64,000 bases of DNA from Planococcus halocryophilus. Its GTDB lineage: Bacteria; Bacillota; Bacilli; Bacillales_A; Planococcaceae. The notes under the pieces were generated by a model. That model was not told the DNA's origin. It did no database searches and saw only the letters and a list, made by a program, of their open reading frames with translations. Shown piece by piece: positions 1 through 8,790 of the stretch (the first letter of the stretch is position 1; every line of letters starts with the position of its first letter). The stretch spans positions 1 through 64,000 of the forward strand of contig NZ_JAKVTG010000001.1 of the NCBI RefSeq assembly GCF_022489025.1. The letters are read 5' to 3'. The position numbers and the translations under genes are program-made.

Positions 1-27
1 CCTTTTGGGGAATGGCTTTTTTTGCGT

Positions 28-132
28 GAATTTGGAGGGACCGCACCTTGAAAGGTACATTCCGCACCTCCGGAGGCGAAAAGCGCACCTCAGAAGCCAA
101 AGACCGCACCTCGAGAGGCAAAGACCGCACCT
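28..132 (-). repeat. 21-bp tandem repeat array, locus 1 (five units)
   Basis: Five tandem units read on the minus strand, each starting AGGTGCGG or AGGTGCGC. On the plus strand the cores CCGCACCT/GCGCACCT start at 41, 62, 83, 104 and 125, an exact 21-bp period. The consensus is about AGGTGCGGNCTTTGCC followed by five variable bases. The same element recurs at 13101-13205. It lies just beyond the nadA terminator. Function is unknown. A plus-strand reading frame through it gives a heptad-like peptide, but I do not believe it is coding. Confidence 0.85.
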
Positions 133-150
133 CGCGCAAATAAAAGCAAA

Positions 151-178
151 TAAAAAAAGAAGGCGCAATGCCTTCCTT
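151..178 (-). terminator. Rho-independent terminator of nadBCA
   Basis: On the minus strand GAAGGC, a 5-base loop and GCCTTC are followed by a run of seven T (plus-strand A run 152-158). It sits a few bases beyond the nadA stop codon. Confidence 0.8.
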
Positions 179-181
179 AAA

Positions 182-1276
182 TCACATCATTTTTTCCAAA
201 GCCAATTTTGCTTCAATCGCCGTTTTGGCCTCAACTTGAATGCGGTTAATAACACGTCCTTCTACCAATTCTTCAAGAGCCCATGTTAAATGAGGCAAAT
301 CAATGCGATTCATTGTTAGACAAGGGCACATAAAAGGATTTAACGACACGACATCAAGATCTGGGTGATCTGCAATCAGCCGGTTTACCAAATTCATCTC
401 GGTACCAATTGCCCATTTGGACCCAGGTTCAGCCGCTCGAATCATATCAATAATGTATTTTGTCGACCCGGCAAAATCGGATTGACTCACCACTTCATAC
501 GTGCATTCTGGATGCACCAAAATGTTGCGGTCGGGTTCATTTTGCCGTAAGTTGTCAATGTGTTTCGGTAAAAAATTCATGTGTACAGAACAATGGCCTT
601 TCCACAAAATAACTTGTATGTCTTCTAGCGGACATTGCGCTTCGAGTTTTTGTTTTATCGGATCCCAAATGGCCATTTGCTCAAGCGGAATGCCTAATTT
701 CACGGCTGTGTTGCGTCCAAGATGCTGGTCTGGCAAAAACAGCATGCGCTGCTTTTGAGTTAAAGCCCAGCGCACCATCGGCTCAGCGTTAGAAGAAGTG
801 ACCGTAGCTCCGCCGTTGCGTCCGACAAACGCTTTAATCGCTGCAGTTGAATTGACGTAAGTTAATGGCACAATTGTATCGCCGAAAAGTTCTTGTAGCT
901 GTAGCCAAGCGCGTTCTGTTTGATCAATATTGGCCATGTCTGCCATTGAACAACCGGCGCGCATATCGGGCAAAATAACTGCTTGCTCAGAATTTGTTAG
1001 AATATCTGCAGTTTCCGCCATGAAATGAACACCACAGAAAATAATATAGTCTGCTGTTTGCTGTCCGGCAATTTGAGAGAGTTGAAGCGAGTCGCCTGTC
1101 ACATCAGCGTAACGGATAACCTCGTCTTTCTGGTAATGATGACCGAGTATGTATAAACGATCTCCGAGTTTCGAGCGAGCAAGTTTTGCACGTGCATGCA
1201 GTTCCTCAGTTGTTGCTTGTAAGTATGAAGCGGGCATACCCTCTTCTTGCTGTAATTCTTTTAGAAATAGAGTCAT
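182..1276 (-). CDS. nadA: Quinolinate synthase NadA
   Basis: NadA condenses iminoaspartate with dihydroxyacetone phosphate to give quinolinate, the second step of de novo NAD synthesis, in the cytoplasm. The 364-residue length fits the Bacillus-type enzyme. The three cysteines expected to hold the 4Fe-4S cluster are visible: Cys109 in RAGCSMAD, Cys229 in KGHCSVH and Cys319 in NPFMCPCL. The motifs ILGHHYQ and GTEMNLV are also typical. It overlaps nadC by 4 bp and is the last gene of nadB-nadC-nadA. Its iron-sulfur cluster offers a reason for a cysteine desulfurase gene being encoded divergently next to the operon. Expression should follow the NiaR operator upstream of nadB. Confidence in the family is high. 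Confidence 0.97.
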   Translation of the reverse strand: MTLFLKELQQEEGMPASYLQATTEELHARAKLARSKLGDRLYILGHHYQKDEVIRYADVTGDSLQLSQIAGQQTADYIIFCGVHFMAETADILTNSEQAVILPDMRAGCSMADMANIDQTERAWLQLQELFGDTIVPLTYVNSTAAIKAFVGRNGGATVTSSNAEPMVRWALTQKQRMLFLPDQHLGRNTAVKLGIPLEQMAIWDPIKQKLEAQCPLEDIQVILWKGHCSVHMNFLPKHIDNLRQNEPDRNILVHPECTYEVVSQSDFAGSTKYIIDMIRAAEPGSKWAIGTEMNLVNRLIADHPDLDVVSLNPFMCPCLTMNRIDLPHLTWALEELVEGRVINRIQVEAKTAIEAKLALEKMM

Positions 1277-2127
1277 TGATAAATTGCCTCCTTATGTGAA
1301 TTAGTTAAATTCATACTGATATCAAGGTTGTGAACACTGTGAGTTAATGCTCCAATAGAAATCACATCGACGCCTGTATGACGGTATGCCGCTAAATTTT
1401 CTAATCCAATGCCACCCGAAGCTTCTGTGCAGATCGACTCTGGTACGAGTTTTACCCATTCAGCTAGCGTTTCAGGAGTTTGATTGTCGAACATTATAAC
1501 GTTTGGACGTGCCTCGATCGTTTCTTGTAATTGAGCTAAATTTTCAATTTCAACTTCAATCATGGTCATATGTCCCACTTGTTCGCGTACTTTTTTTACG
1601 GCTTGATGGATAGATCCAGCAGCGACGATATGGTTGTCTTTTAACATGACAGCGTCGTATAGCCCATTTCGATGATTAAATCCGCCACCAGTCCGCACTG
1701 CATATTTCTCAAACATTCGCAGTCCAGGTGTGGTTTTTCTTGTGTCGGCAATGCGTGTGTGGGGAGAGTTTAAAACTTCCACACATTTCGCAGTCAATGT
1801 CGCGATCGCACTCATGCGTTGTACCAGATTTAAAAGCACTCGCTCTCCAGCTAATAACACTGCAATAGGTCCTTCTATGCGAATGATAGCTTCGCCAGAT
1901 TTTACCCAATCGCCATCTTTTTTTAAAAATTCTACTGTAACTGCAGAATCTAATAAGTTGTATCCCCATTGAAAGCATTGTAATCCGGCGATAACTCCGT
2001 CTTGTTTTAGACGAACAACTGCTTCACCACGATCTTCCGGACTGAAAAGGATAGATGACAAATCACGATCTCCAATATCCTCTAATAAAAAATTTTTGAT
2101 AGCTTTTTCCGCTTTTAAGCGATTCAT
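1273..2127 (-). CDS. nadC: Nicotinate-nucleotide diphosphorylase (carboxylating) NadC
   Basis: NadC converts quinolinate and phosphoribosyl pyrophosphate to nicotinate mononucleotide with loss of CO2, the third step of NAD synthesis. The 284-residue protein has the expected N-terminal alpha/beta domain (about residues 1-110), then the barrel with [15 protein letters not shown] and MLKDNHI, which carry the substrate-binding Arg and Lys residues, and a C-terminal ISIGALTHS phosphate-binding segment. The start overlaps the nadB stop by 4 bp and the stop overlaps the nadA start by 4 bp, so translation of the three genes is probably coupled. Nothing looks unusual. Confidence 0.97.
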   Translation of the reverse strand: MNRLKAEKAIKNFLLEDIGDRDLSSILFSPEDRGEAVVRLKQDGVIAGLQCFQWGYNLLDSAVTVEFLKKDGDWVKSGEAIIRIEGPIAVLLAGERVLLNLVQRMSAIATLTAKCVEVLNSPHTRIADTRKTTPGLRMFEKYAVRTGGGFNHRNGLYDAVMLKDNHIVAAGSIHQAVKKVREQVGHMTMIEVEIENLAQLQETIEARPNVIMFDNQTPETLAEWVKLVPESICTEASGGIGLENLAAYRHTGVDVISIGALTHSVHNLDISMNLTNSHKEAIYQ

Positions 2128-3662
2128 GACACGGTCTCCTTTTGTTGTAATAGGCGCTCTCCAAATGTGTGGCCGGTTAAAGACAATTCGACTGTTTTAC
2201 CAGTCCACTGTGCAGAAGTATCTGGTGTATCACTCCGATAATGGGCGCCACGGCTTTCGTCTCGCAGTAAGGCAGCTTTAGCGATCAAACTGCAAGCAGT
2301 ATACCGGTGAATGTGCTTGATATGTTGACTAGAATAATGCTGTAAATCAAAAAGGCGAAGAGGGAAATCGGCATTGAATTTTTGTAGTTTGTCTATTTCT
2401 CTTAAAATCCCTACTTGCTTTGTCATGCGCACTTGCAGATTAACAGGCAAAGCGAATTCTTTTGTCACTTCGGCTAATTGAATTTCTTTTTCTTTAAAAT
2501 TAAAACCGGTACTTAGTAATTTGCTGGCTAAACGTTTAGCGAACACCAAGCCTTCAAGCAAGGAATTGCTGGCTAGTCGATTTGCGCCGTGCACACCAGT
2601 CGAAGCCACTTCTCCGATGGCATATAGACGAGGAACCGTTGTTGCTCCCCATTCGTCGGTCTGAACTCCTCCCATATGGAAGTGAGCACCAGGTCTAACA
2701 GGAATCAACTCTTGTTCAGGATTGATATGTAGATTATGACAATTTGTAAAAATCGAAGGAAACTTTGACTTGAACTGCTGAATGGGTCGAGCATCTAGAA
2801 AGACAGGTCCTTTTTGCTGCCAATGCCATTCAATGGCACGAGCAACTATGTCTCGTGGTGCAAGTTCCATTAAGGGGTGAACACCGGTCATGATGCGTTG
2901 TCCATCAGCATTGACAAGCCAAGCTCCTTCGCCACGGACTGCTTCGGAAATCAATCCATGTGACTCGCCATTAAGAGTTAAGACAGTGGGATGGAACTGG
3001 ACAAATTCCAAATCTTCTAAGACGGCACCTGCATGAAAAGCTAGTGATAAGCCATCTCCTGTAGCGACTGAGGAGTTGGAAGTTTGACTATACAATTGAC
3101 CGATACCACCGGTCGCCAATACGATATGGTGCGCTTGAATGATAGAGCGATTGCCTTGGTCGTCTTCTATACAGACGCCAACACATTGGCCATCTCTTAA
3201 CACGAGTTCAAGAACAGAACTGTAAGGCAGGCGTTTAACGTGATCTTCAGTTACGGCTAAGAAATATTGCAAGAACATTTTTCCTGTTTGATCTCCTCCC
3301 GCATGAAGAATTCGTTTTGTGGAATGTGCCGCTTCTTGACCAAGGAGCGGGAGTCCTGCTTGATTGGCGTCAAAGGGTAATCCTCGTGATAACAAGCTTT
3401 CAATTATTGCTAGCCCTTCAGTTGTTAAAAGTTTCACACGTTCAGCATCTGCATGACCAGCGCTTGCGAATAATGTATCTGTGGCATGACTAGTCGGGTG
3501 GTCTCCGGGACCAATACTCGCAGCAACCCCTCCTTGGGCTAGAGCCGTATTACTTGAAAATGAATCTTCTTTTGTAAGCACCGCAATGGACAACGAAGAA
3601 GAAAGAGAATGAGCTAACATTAGTCCCGCGATACCGCCTCCGATTATACAAACATCAAACAT
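2124..3662 (-). CDS. nadB: L-aspartate oxidase NadB
   Basis: NadB is a flavoprotein that oxidises L-aspartate to iminoaspartate, the first step of de novo NAD synthesis. The 512-residue protein starts with the FAD Rossmann motif GGGIAG at about residues 8-13. It also has the fumarate reductase-type signatures HATDTLFASAGH, ATGGIGQLY and FHMGGVQTDEWG with active-site His/Arg residues, and GANRLASNSLLEGLVF near the C-terminal third. The Shine-Dalgarno sequence in front of the ATG is weak. It is the first gene of nadBCA and is divergent from nifS. A GTGTC-TT-GACAC palindrome in the 100-bp gap is the likely NiaR (YrxA) repressor site. Confidence 0.96.
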   Translation of the reverse strand: MFDVCIIGGGIAGLMLAHSLSSSLSIAVLTKEDSFSSNTALAQGGVAASIGPGDHPTSHATDTLFASAGHADAERVKLLTTEGLAIIESLLSRGLPFDANQAGLPLLGQEAAHSTKRILHAGGDQTGKMFLQYFLAVTEDHVKRLPYSSVLELVLRDGQCVGVCIEDDQGNRSIIQAHHIVLATGGIGQLYSQTSNSSVATGDGLSLAFHAGAVLEDLEFVQFHPTVLTLNGESHGLISEAVRGEGAWLVNADGQRIMTGVHPLMELAPRDIVARAIEWHWQQKGPVFLDARPIQQFKSKFPSIFTNCHNLHINPEQELIPVRPGAHFHMGGVQTDEWGATTVPRLYAIGEVASTGVHGANRLASNSLLEGLVFAKRLASKLLSTGFNFKEKEIQLAEVTKEFALPVNLQVRMTKQVGILREIDKLQKFNADFPLRLFDLQHYSSQHIKHIHRYTACSLIAKAALLRDESRGAHYRSDTPDTSAQWTGKTVELSLTGHTFGERLLQQKETVS

Positions 3663-3682
3663 AAGTTTACACCAACTTTACA

Positions 3683-3696
3683 AGTGTCTTGACACT
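3683..3696. promoter_or_regulatory. Probable NiaR (YrxA/NadR) operator
   Basis: AGTGTC-TT-GACACT forms 6-bp arms around a TT centre, midway between divergent nadB and nifS. NiaR represses these same genes in Bacillus subtilis through a similar GTGTC/GACAC palindrome (family knowledge). The regulator gene itself is not in this window. Confidence 0.72.
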
Positions 3697-3718
3697 ATTA
3701 ATGACATAAAGCTAAAGT
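3689..3718 (+). promoter_or_regulatory. Candidate sigma-A promoter for nifS
   Basis: TTGACA (3689-3694), an 18-bp spacer and TAAAGT (3713-3718). The -35 box lies inside the right half of the NiaR-type palindrome, so repressor binding would block it. Confidence 0.5.
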
Positions 3719-3762
3719 GATTACAAGATTAAAATATAGTATGTGAAGGAAATGATGGAGAA

Positions 3763-4893
3763 ATGGCAATTTATTTGGATTATGCAGCAACAGCTCCTAT
3801 GCGGGAATCTGCTAGTGAAGCTTATGTCACTGCAGCTAGAGAGGTTTTTGGAAATACGCAAAGTTTGCATGATAACGGCTCAGATGCTTTGATGCTATAT
3901 GAGTCGTGCCGACGGATGTGGGGGGGATTGCTCAATGTACGAGGAGAAGGGATGTATTTTACCGGCAATGCATCAGAGGGAAACCAATTGGCGATTCGCT
4001 CTTTGCTGCGTGGAAGTAAAGGCAGCAATCGCGAAATTATTACCACACAACTTGAACATGCTTCTGTGCTGACGACCTTACATGAGTTAGAAAAGGAAGG
4101 GTACCGAATTCGTTATGTACCAGTTGATAGAGACGGAGTTCTTGAGTTAGAGGAATACAAAAAAATGATTACGGATCAAACGGCTTTAGTGGTCATTCAG
4201 TTGGTCAACTCAGAAATGGGAGCCATTCAGCCAATAGCAAAATGTACTGCTATTGCGAAAATGACTGCTGTTCCTTTTCACTGTGATATTGTCCAAGCAG
4301 TCGGTAAAATACCGGTAGATTTGGCTAGTTTAGGTGTTACTTCTGCCGTTTGTTCAGGACATAAAATCGGTGGGCCAAAGGGAGTGGGCATCGTGTGGCT
4401 AGACCCTAGCATCCACTGGGAGTCGACTTATGAAGGAACTACGCATCAGCAAGGCTTTCGCGCCGGAACGATAGACGTTCCAGCAATTGTATCGGCAACT
4501 ATTGCTGCAAAAGAAGCCATATCAGAACAAAAACAAGTTTTTCAGCACGCTGAAAATTTGCAGTCTTATTTACAAGAACACCTACCAGAAGATGTTAGGA
4601 TGATAGGAAATAGTGCTAAAAAATCGCCATTTATTTTAGGGGTTTTATTACCTCATGTAGAAGGGCAGTGGATGATGCTCGAATGTAATCGCCATCAGGT
4701 GGCGATTTCAACAGGAACTGCCTGTAAGATTGGCGCTGGTGAAGCGATGTCTGCAATGAGTGCTATAGGGATAGCGCAAGATGCTGCCCGCAAATTTATC
4801 CGAATATCAATTTCCAAAAATACCACGAAACAGGAACTCGAGGCATTTCTACAAATACTCCGAAATTCAATGTCGAAAACTACGACGCGATAA
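3763..4893 (+). CDS. nifS: Cysteine desulfurase, NifS/IscS family
   Basis: This PLP enzyme removes sulfur from cysteine for Fe-S cluster assembly. Its position opposite nadBCA suggests it serves the NadA cluster, as shown for the equivalent B. subtilis gene. In the 376-residue sequence I see the N-terminal YLDYAATAPMR, the His-loop TTQLEHASVL, the PLP lysine in CSGHKIGGPKG and the catalytic cysteine loop STGTACKIG. A Shine-Dalgarno GATGGAG precedes the ATG. About 120 bp separate the stop from the next plus-strand gene, with no obvious terminator. The alternative general IscS role cannot be excluded from sequence alone. Confidence 0.93.
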   Translation: MAIYLDYAATAPMRESASEAYVTAAREVFGNTQSLHDNGSDALMLYESCRRMWGGLLNVRGEGMYFTGNASEGNQLAIRSLLRGSKGSNREIITTQLEHASVLTTLHELEKEGYRIRYVPVDRDGVLELEEYKKMITDQTALVVIQLVNSEMGAIQPIAKCTAIAKMTAVPFHCDIVQAVGKIPVDLASLGVTSAVCSGHKIGGPKGVGIVWLDPSIHWESTYEGTTHQQGFRAGTIDVPAIVSATIAAKEAISEQKQVFQHAENLQSYLQEHLPEDVRMIGNSAKKSPFILGVLLPHVEGQWMMLECNRHQVAISTGTACKIGAGEAMSAMSAIGIAQDAARKFIRISISKNTTKQELEAFLQILRNSMSKTTTR

Positions 4894-4898
4894 ATAGA

Positions 4899-4933
4899 TT
4901 GTAAATCAGGGATTAAGAAATTCTAAAGACTTC
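4899..4933 (+). repeat. 35-bp upstream box, copy 1
   Basis: This stretch matches 8989-9023 at 32 of 35 positions. Both copies lie upstream of the paralogous small secreted protein genes. The core GATTAAGAAnTTCTAAAGAC contains an imperfect dyad around GAAnTTC. It is probably a shared regulatory element or the residue of a duplication. Confidence 0.7.
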
Positions 4934-5017
4934 AAAGGAGAAGGGACGGCATTTAGTGGATGAGTTAAGCTAGATGTAACGACTAATCATTTGAAGGAGG
5001 AAAAATAGTTAAAGACT

Positions 5018-5377
5018 TTGTTCTTGAAAACATCTATTTTTATTCTGGCAATGGGATTTGTTTGGATGACGCAACTAAACACACAAGCTTATCAAATAAA
5101 AGAATCTCCAGCATCTTATGAAAGGAGTGAATTACCAACTCCTTATGAAAATCAGTTAATGGAGGAGCTAGAGGAAAAACTGCGTATTTTAAGTGCGCAA
5201 ATAGAAGGCGAAAACACCATAAGCTTTGATCAATACAAACAATATCAATCGACCTTGAATGAGTTAATACAAGATACAACTACCATCTCGCGAGAAACAG
5301 AACCAATGAACTTAACAAATCAATTCGAACAGTTAGTAACAGTTCAAAAAACATTACAGGAAATTGATGTGAAATAA
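5018..5377 (+). CDS. Small secreted protein of unknown function, paralogue of 9100-9477
   Basis: I recognise no family. The frame gives 119 residues with an N-terminal hydrophobic segment (ILAMGFVWMTQL) typical of a signal peptide, then a charged helix-rich region. The C-terminal half resembles the protein at 9100-9477: both have SF(D/E)(Q/E)Y..YQ.TLN.L.Q.TT.IS and end TVQ..LQEIDVK. The gene has a strong Shine-Dalgarno GAAGGAGG at 4993-5000, but where the paralogue has its ATG this copy has TTA (5009-5011). The first usable codon is TTG at 5018, 17 bases from the SD. It may therefore be poorly expressed or decaying. It stands next to slaP/secA2 on the opposite strand. Confidence 0.6.
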   Translation: MFLKTSIFILAMGFVWMTQLNTQAYQIKESPASYERSELPTPYENQLMEELEEKLRILSAQIEGENTISFDQYKQYQSTLNELIQDTTTISRETEPMNLTNQFEQLVTVQKTLQEIDVK

Positions 5378-5410
5378 AAATACACCGCAATGGGCATTGA
5401 TTGTCATATA

Positions 5411-5458
5411 AATAAAAAAACACGATACCTTCCTTAAATCAGTTGGTCGAAGGTGTCG
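5411..5458 (-). terminator. Terminator of the secA2-slaP operon
   Basis: CGACACCTTC (minus strand) pairs with GAAGGTATCG across a 16-base loop and is followed by a T-rich tract (plus-strand A run 5414-5420). Confidence 0.65.
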
Positions 5459-5472
5459 ATAATGACAATGAA

Positions 5473-5505
5473 AAACCAGCCACTTTTTTAAGAAGGGCTG
5501 GTTTT
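5473..5505. terminator. Second hairpin between convergent genes
   Basis: AAAACCAGCC and GGCTGGTTTT flank a 13-base loop, with T runs of four (plus) and five (minus). It could stop transcripts from either side of the convergent junction. Confidence 0.6.
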
Positions 5506-5533
5506 ATACTACGTAAATAGCAGCTATTTACTT

Positions 5534-6427
5534 TTAGTTAGGGATTCGAGCAGTCCAACGTGACAAATCTGGATTCGTTATTTGTAATGTTTCTTTAGGG
5601 AAAATAAAGGTCCAAGGTTTTGTTGTATTGGCTTTAATGGTAAGAGGAGCTAGTTTAAATGAACCTTGGACAATTGAATGGCCGTTTGCGTCTAAAATTT
5701 CTAATGGTAAATTTTCTAATTCAATTTGTTTTGAATAACCATTACGAATAAAGACTGACACAGCTAAATTGCCTTCTTCTGAAAAACTTGTTTGAAATCC
5801 TGTTAAATTCAATTCTTGAGAGTTTAACTTTGGTAATGTATTCACAAGATTTCTTAATACTGATTTCTTTTTGGCTGTTAGTGCTTTTTCCCATGTGCTG
5901 TCTAAGTCCAATGCATGTGGGACAAGAGATTGAACATTAAAGGCTAATGACCAATCGGCAGCAGGCATTTCTGTAATTTGAATAGCATCTTTATGGAATG
6001 TGAAAATCCAAGGTCGATTTGCGAGAGGTGGAATAGTTCCTAGCTCTGACAAATCAAATTCCTGTGAAGCAATGGTTTCTTTTTTAGGACCAAGTAGTAC
6101 CAACTCTGCTTTTTCCATTGTTATTGGACGATTAAGTGAAGATCGGAAAAATGCTTGCACATTCCAATCTCCCGTATAAGGGTCCGCTTCAATATTAATC
6201 CCAGCAAGTGATAATTGGTCTTCTTGCAAGGCTGGTAGATCATTTGAAAGAAACTTTAATACATATTCTTGCTCTTTGCTAATTTCCCATTGTGGCGAAA
6301 TAGATAAAATTGGTGTTACTTCTTCTACTGAAGAAGGTTTATTGGACGACTCAGTCATTTCGGAAGATGAAATAACTGCTTCTTTACCGTTTTTATCTGT
6401 TTTATTAAAAAAAGAAAAAATTTTCAC
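5534..6427 (-). CDS. slaP: SlaP-like accessory Sec S-layer assembly protein
   Basis: This 297-residue protein contains two tandem copies of a roughly 120-residue domain, at about residues 50-165 and 176-297. Each copy ends in a similar pattern (PWIFTFHKDAIQIT; PWTFIFPKETLQIT). This two-copy arrangement, and its position directly behind a short SecA paralogue, match the S-layer assembly protein SlaP, which works with SecA2 in Bacillus anthracis (family knowledge). There is no signal peptide; a Ser/Glu-rich region of about 40 residues precedes the first domain. It starts 5 bp after the secA2 stop, so the two form an operon. The S-layer cargo itself is not in this window. Confidence 0.82.
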   Translation of the reverse strand: MKIFSFFNKTDKNGKEAVISSSEMTESSNKPSSVEEVTPILSISPQWEISKEQEYVLKFLSNDLPALQEDQLSLAGINIEADPYTGDWNVQAFFRSSLNRPITMEKAELVLLGPKKETIASQEFDLSELGTIPPLANRPWIFTFHKDAIQITEMPAADWSLAFNVQSLVPHALDLDSTWEKALTAKKKSVLRNLVNTLPKLNSQELNLTGFQTSFSEEGNLAVSVFIRNGYSKQIELENLPLEILDANGHSIVQGSFKLAPLTIKANTTKPWTFIFPKETLQITNPDLSRWTARIPN

Positions 6428-6432
6428 TACAT

Positions 6433-8790
6433 TTACCCCTTTTCTTGATTAGCCAAATTGCGCAAGAATCCTAAAATTTCGGAAGCAATTAGATAGCGTA
6501 AGTTTTGGAAATTCATGGCGAATAGTTCAAGGCCTTCTTTTTGGTAGATTCTCATAGGGTCTTCTTGTTGATATGAGCGAAGACCTATACCTTCTTTGAG
6601 ATGAGCCATTGATTCGAGATGCTTGACCCACATTGAATCAATTTGAGGTTGCATAACAAGTTGTACTGTTCTGTTCACTTTTTCATCATTTTGACTTAAA
6701 GCAATAAAGCTTGAAATGCTTTCCAAATAAGGCTCAATTGCCAAATCAATCTCTTTACGCTTACTCAATTGATCTGGAATATTAATTGTTTCCCCTAGTA
6801 ATTGTTGTAAATCTTGTTTAATTGCTGCTAGGTGTATAAGTTGAATATCTTCATGTTCAGGGAGAGTTTCTGAAATAACATAATCAGCGGCATCACGAAC
6901 CATGCTTTGTACCAATTCAAAGTTTTCATTGCCTGCCAGTACACGGTTTCTCAAATCATAAACGATTTTTCGTTGTTCATTGATGACATCGTCTAGTTTA
7001 AGATTGTATTCTCGCATAGAGAAGTGAGAGCCTTCAACAATTCGTTGCGTCCGTTCAGTTAGTTCATGAATTTCTTTATTGGTAATTTCTCCGAATTTAT
7101 CGGTCTTCATCTTTTTCTCAAACTTCTCAACGTCTTCTTTTGCGAAGCGTTTAAACATATCATCTTCAAGCGCAATAATAAATTGAGAGGAACCTGGGTC
7201 GCCTTGACGCCCGGATCTTCCACGCAATTGATTATCAATTCTGCGATTTTCGTGTTTTTCTGTTCCAATCACATGCAAACCGCCTAGTTCTGCTACGCCG
7301 TCTCCAAGAACAATATCAGTTCCGCGTCCCGCCATATTTGTCGCCACAGTAATTTGGTTTAACTGACCTGCTTGAGAAATCAAATAAACTTCTTCATTCA
7401 TACTTTTTGCGTTAAGCAATTGGAAATTTAACTCTTTTTCTTTTAAATAAGTAGCTACGGCTTCTGATTGTAGAATAGAAGTTGTTCCAATCAAAACAGG
7501 TTGACCAGTTTGATGGCGCTTTGCAACTTCTTCTGCCACTATTGTGTATTTCTGATGTGTCGTTTGGAATACACGGTCTACTAAGTCAACGCGGGCTTTA
7601 GGATGATTGGTAGGAACTTCTATAACGTCCATGCCATAAACTTCTCGGAACTCAGTTTGTTGTGTTTTAGCCGTTCCTGTCATACCAGAAAGAAGCGGAT
7701 ACATACGGAAAAAGTTTTGGATGGTTATTTGAGCTTGTGCTTTGTTTTCTTCTGTAATCTCGACTTTTTCTTTTGCTTCAAGTGCTTGATGAAGCCCATC
7801 AGAAAGTGTGCGACCGTCTAAAGTACGACCTGTGAACATGTCGACCAACATAATTTTATCGTCTTTTACAATATAATCGACATCACGTATAAACATAACC
7901 CGAGCACGAAGAGCCATAATAACATAATGGTAGAGGGTCTGATGTTCAAGTTCGTAAAGGTTATCTACACCAAATGCCTTTTCTACTTTTTCAATGCCTT
8001 TGTCAGTCAATGATGTCGCTTTTGTTTCATCATCGTATTCATAGTCTTCATCTTCAACAAAACGAAGAGCTAGCATAGATGCGATTTTATGTAGGTCCGC
8101 ATTGGCTTTCATTTTTCCAGCAACAATAAGTGGGGTTTTCGCTTCATCGATTAAAACACTATCGACTTCATCAATTATTGCGTAATGATAAGGACGTTGA
8201 ACTTTTTCTTGTAAAGTAGGAGCCATATTATCCCGTAAGTAATCAAACCCGAATTCTGTTCCGACACCGTAAGTGATATCGGCTTGATAAGCTTGTTGTT
8301 TTTCATCGCTAAGCATTAGAGGAAGATTTAAACCAACTGTTAATCCTAAAAAGCGATGAATTTGACCAATTTGATCAAAATCTCGTTTAGCTAAATATTC
8401 ATTCACTGTAATAATATGTACGCCTTTTCCTTCTAAAGCTCTTACATATGCCGAAAGAGATGATACTAATGTTTTTCCTTCTCCTGTAGGCATCTCAGCG
8501 ATGTTCCCTTCCGCTAAAACAAGACCGCCTAATAGCTGAACATCAAAATGACGCATGCTTAATACGCGTTTTGAAGCTTCACGGACCACTGCGAAAGCAT
8601 CGGGAATGATTTTTTCTATCTTAATTCCTTTGTTTACTTGTTCTTTAAAGATGGTAGTCATTTGCTGAAGTTCCCCATCGGACATGGCTTGGTACTTTGC
8701 CTCAAGAGCATTAATAGATGCTACTATCCGATTGTACTTTTTCAACTGTCTAGTATTCGGTTTAGTTGATCGCTTAAATAACATTACCAT
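6433..8790 (-). CDS. secA2: Accessory Sec translocase ATPase SecA2
   Basis: SecA ATPases drive preproteins through SecYEG. This 785-residue paralogue has Walker A MPTGEGKT (about residues 100-107), the DEVDS/DEAKTP helicase motif, the TEFGFDYLRDN preprotein region, and ATNMAGRGTDI and RGRSGRQGDPG in the second motor domain. It ends GFLRNLANQEKG, without the C-terminal CxCxS...CH zinc finger of housekeeping SecA, and is about 55 residues shorter than B. subtilis SecA. Both features fit the B. anthracis-type SecA2. The ATG is preceded by AAGGAG. With slaP downstream it probably exports S-layer or related surface proteins. A canonical secA should exist elsewhere in the genome. Confidence 0.88.
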   Translation of the reverse strand: MVMLFKRSTKPNTRQLKKYNRIVASINALEAKYQAMSDGELQQMTTIFKEQVNKGIKIEKIIPDAFAVVREASKRVLSMRHFDVQLLGGLVLAEGNIAEMPTGEGKTLVSSLSAYVRALEGKGVHIITVNEYLAKRDFDQIGQIHRFLGLTVGLNLPLMLSDEKQQAYQADITYGVGTEFGFDYLRDNMAPTLQEKVQRPYHYAIIDEVDSVLIDEAKTPLIVAGKMKANADLHKIASMLALRFVEDEDYEYDDETKATSLTDKGIEKVEKAFGVDNLYELEHQTLYHYVIMALRARVMFIRDVDYIVKDDKIMLVDMFTGRTLDGRTLSDGLHQALEAKEKVEITEENKAQAQITIQNFFRMYPLLSGMTGTAKTQQTEFREVYGMDVIEVPTNHPKARVDLVDRVFQTTHQKYTIVAEEVAKRHQTGQPVLIGTTSILQSEAVATYLKEKELNFQLLNAKSMNEEVYLISQAGQLNQITVATNMAGRGTDIVLGDGVAELGGLHVIGTEKHENRRIDNQLRGRSGRQGDPGSSQFIIALEDDMFKRFAKEDVEKFEKKMKTDKFGEITNKEIHELTERTQRIVEGSHFSMREYNLKLDDVINEQRKIVYDLRNRVLAGNENFELVQSMVRDAADYVISETLPEHEDIQLIHLAAIKQDLQQLLGETINIPDQLSKRKEIDLAIEPYLESISSFIALSQNDEKVNRTVQLVMQPQIDSMWVKHLESMAHLKEGIGLRSYQQEDPMRIYQKEGLELFAMNFQNLRYLIASEILGFLRNLANQEKG

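Noticed and set aside
28-132. CRISPR-like array
   Set aside because: There are no spacers of constant length between long identical repeats, the unit is only 21 bp in total, and no cas genes are nearby.
5-289. Plus-strand frame with a seven-residue repeat pattern (PHLERQR-like)
   Set aside because: The periodicity comes from the 21-bp DNA repeat; the frame has no ribosome binding site and runs through the nadA terminator and into nadA antisense.
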